A stretch of DNA of 5,929 nt from Desulfobacteraceae bacterium UBA2230 (GTDB lineage Bacteria; Desulfobacterota; Desulfobacteria; Desulfobacterales; Desulfosarcinaceae). The stretch lies in assembly GCA_002348005.1 (NCBI GenBank), contig DDYQ01000031.1:1-5929 (forward strand). Reading direction: 5' to 3'. Below the pieces are notes generated by a model. It was not told the DNA's origin. It saw only the letters and a list, made by a program, of their open reading frames with translations, and made no database searches. Below, piece after piece: positions 5,448-5,929 of the stretch; the first letter of the stretch is position 1; the number at the start of each line of letters is the position of its first letter. Position numbers and translations under genes: made by a program.

Positions 5448-5929
5448 ATGCAGCCATTAGGAATGGGGCAGGCCATTAATCAGGCGCTTAGGGAAGAAAT
5501 GCGCAGGGACGCCAATGTCTTTCTGGCCGGGGAAGGTGTTGGAGTGGGCATTCATGACAACCCGATGCTCCCCACCGCCGGCTTGTTAAAAGAATTCGGC
5601 GTTGGACGGGTGAAGGACACCCCCGTCTCGGAGGCGGCCATTGCAGGACTGGCCGTAGGTTCGGCGGCCGCTGGGTTGAGGCCGGTGGTGGAAATCATGT
5701 TCAGTCCCTTTTTTACTCTCGCTTCGGATATGATCGTCAACCATGCCGCCAAGCTGCGCTACCTGTCGGGGGGCAAGTCGACCTTCCCGCTGGTGGTACG
5801 CATCAAGAGCGGGGCCGGTTTCGGTGCCGGGTGCCAGCATTCCCACAACCTGGAAGCCTGGGCGGCTCACTGCCCCGGGCTCAAGGTGGTGATGCCCGCC
5901 ACGGCCGCCGACGCCAAGGGGCTGCTCAA
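5448..5929 (+). CDS. TPP-dependent E1 dehydrogenase beta subunit, 3' end cut by window
   Basis: The frame is open for 160 codons to the window edge; full members have about 325-340 residues. Seen in order: LAGEGVGVG (26-34, with the Glu that contacts the thiamine aminopyrimidine ring), GLLKEFG, DTPVSEAAIAGLAVG, GLRPVVEIMF, AAKLRYLSGG, SGAGFGAGCQHSHNLEAW and PGLKVVMPATAADAKGLL, all standard E1 beta (transketolase pyrimidine-domain) blocks. It pairs with the alpha subunit to build the active site at the subunit interface. The ATG at 5448 is preferred, with an AAAGGA site about 10 bases upstream. The ATG at 5463 is in frame and would also keep the domain, but has no properly spaced ribosome site. 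Lipoyl E2 and E3 genes are expected beyond the edge. Confidence 0.93.
   Translation, partial: MQPLGMGQAINQALREEMRRDANVFLAGEGVGVGIHDNPMLPTAGLLKEFGVGRVKDTPVSEAAIAGLAVGSAAAGLRPVVEIMFSPFFTLASDMIVNHAAKLRYLSGGKSTFPLVVRIKSGAGFGAGCQHSHNLEAWAAHCPGLKVVMPATAADAKGLL

Overview
The window reads as an ordinary bacterial chromosome segment of moderately high GC, with dense gene packing, good Shine-Dalgarno sequences and no mobile element. The gene content (a sulfane-sulfur operon beside a 2-oxo-acid/acetoin-type dehydrogenase) and the style of the proteins suggest a Gram-negative sulfur-cycling bacterium. A Desulfobacterota (former Deltaproteobacteria) host is my best guess, but that is inference, because no marker gene is present.

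Left part, minus strand (3470 down to 1): a four-gene operon. In transcription order it holds the two halves of a split YeeE/YedE-type sulfur transporter (2946-3470 and 2407-2949, joined by an ATGA overlap), a metallo-beta-lactamase-fold protein fused to two rhodanese domains (931-2325), and an SLC13-type permease with the start of a TrkA-C/RCK_C domain, cut by the window edge (1-910). The likely joint role is import or handling of thiosulfate or another sulfane-sulfur compound, oxidation and transfer of persulfide sulfur, and movement of an anionic product such as sulfite or sulfate. The set resembles the BigR/blh-type sulfide detoxification operons, but with an SLC13 permease where those often carry a TauE/SafE-type exporter. 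A pair of alternative hairpins sits between the second transporter half and the MBL-rhodanese gene.

Middle (3471-4446): a 241-base divergent control region rich in palindromes, then a 95-residue plus-strand gene (3712-3999). Its product has two copies of a GIW...CPExxC motif and belongs to no family I recognise. It is the most novel object here. It is followed by 447 bases without a convincing gene, containing a strong hairpin (4347-4379).

Right part, plus strand (4447-5929): the alpha subunit and the first 160 codons of the beta subunit of a thiamine-diphosphate-dependent E1 dehydrogenase (acetoin/pyruvate dehydrogenase type), probably the start of an operon that continues past the window. 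It shows no obvious functional link to the sulfur genes.
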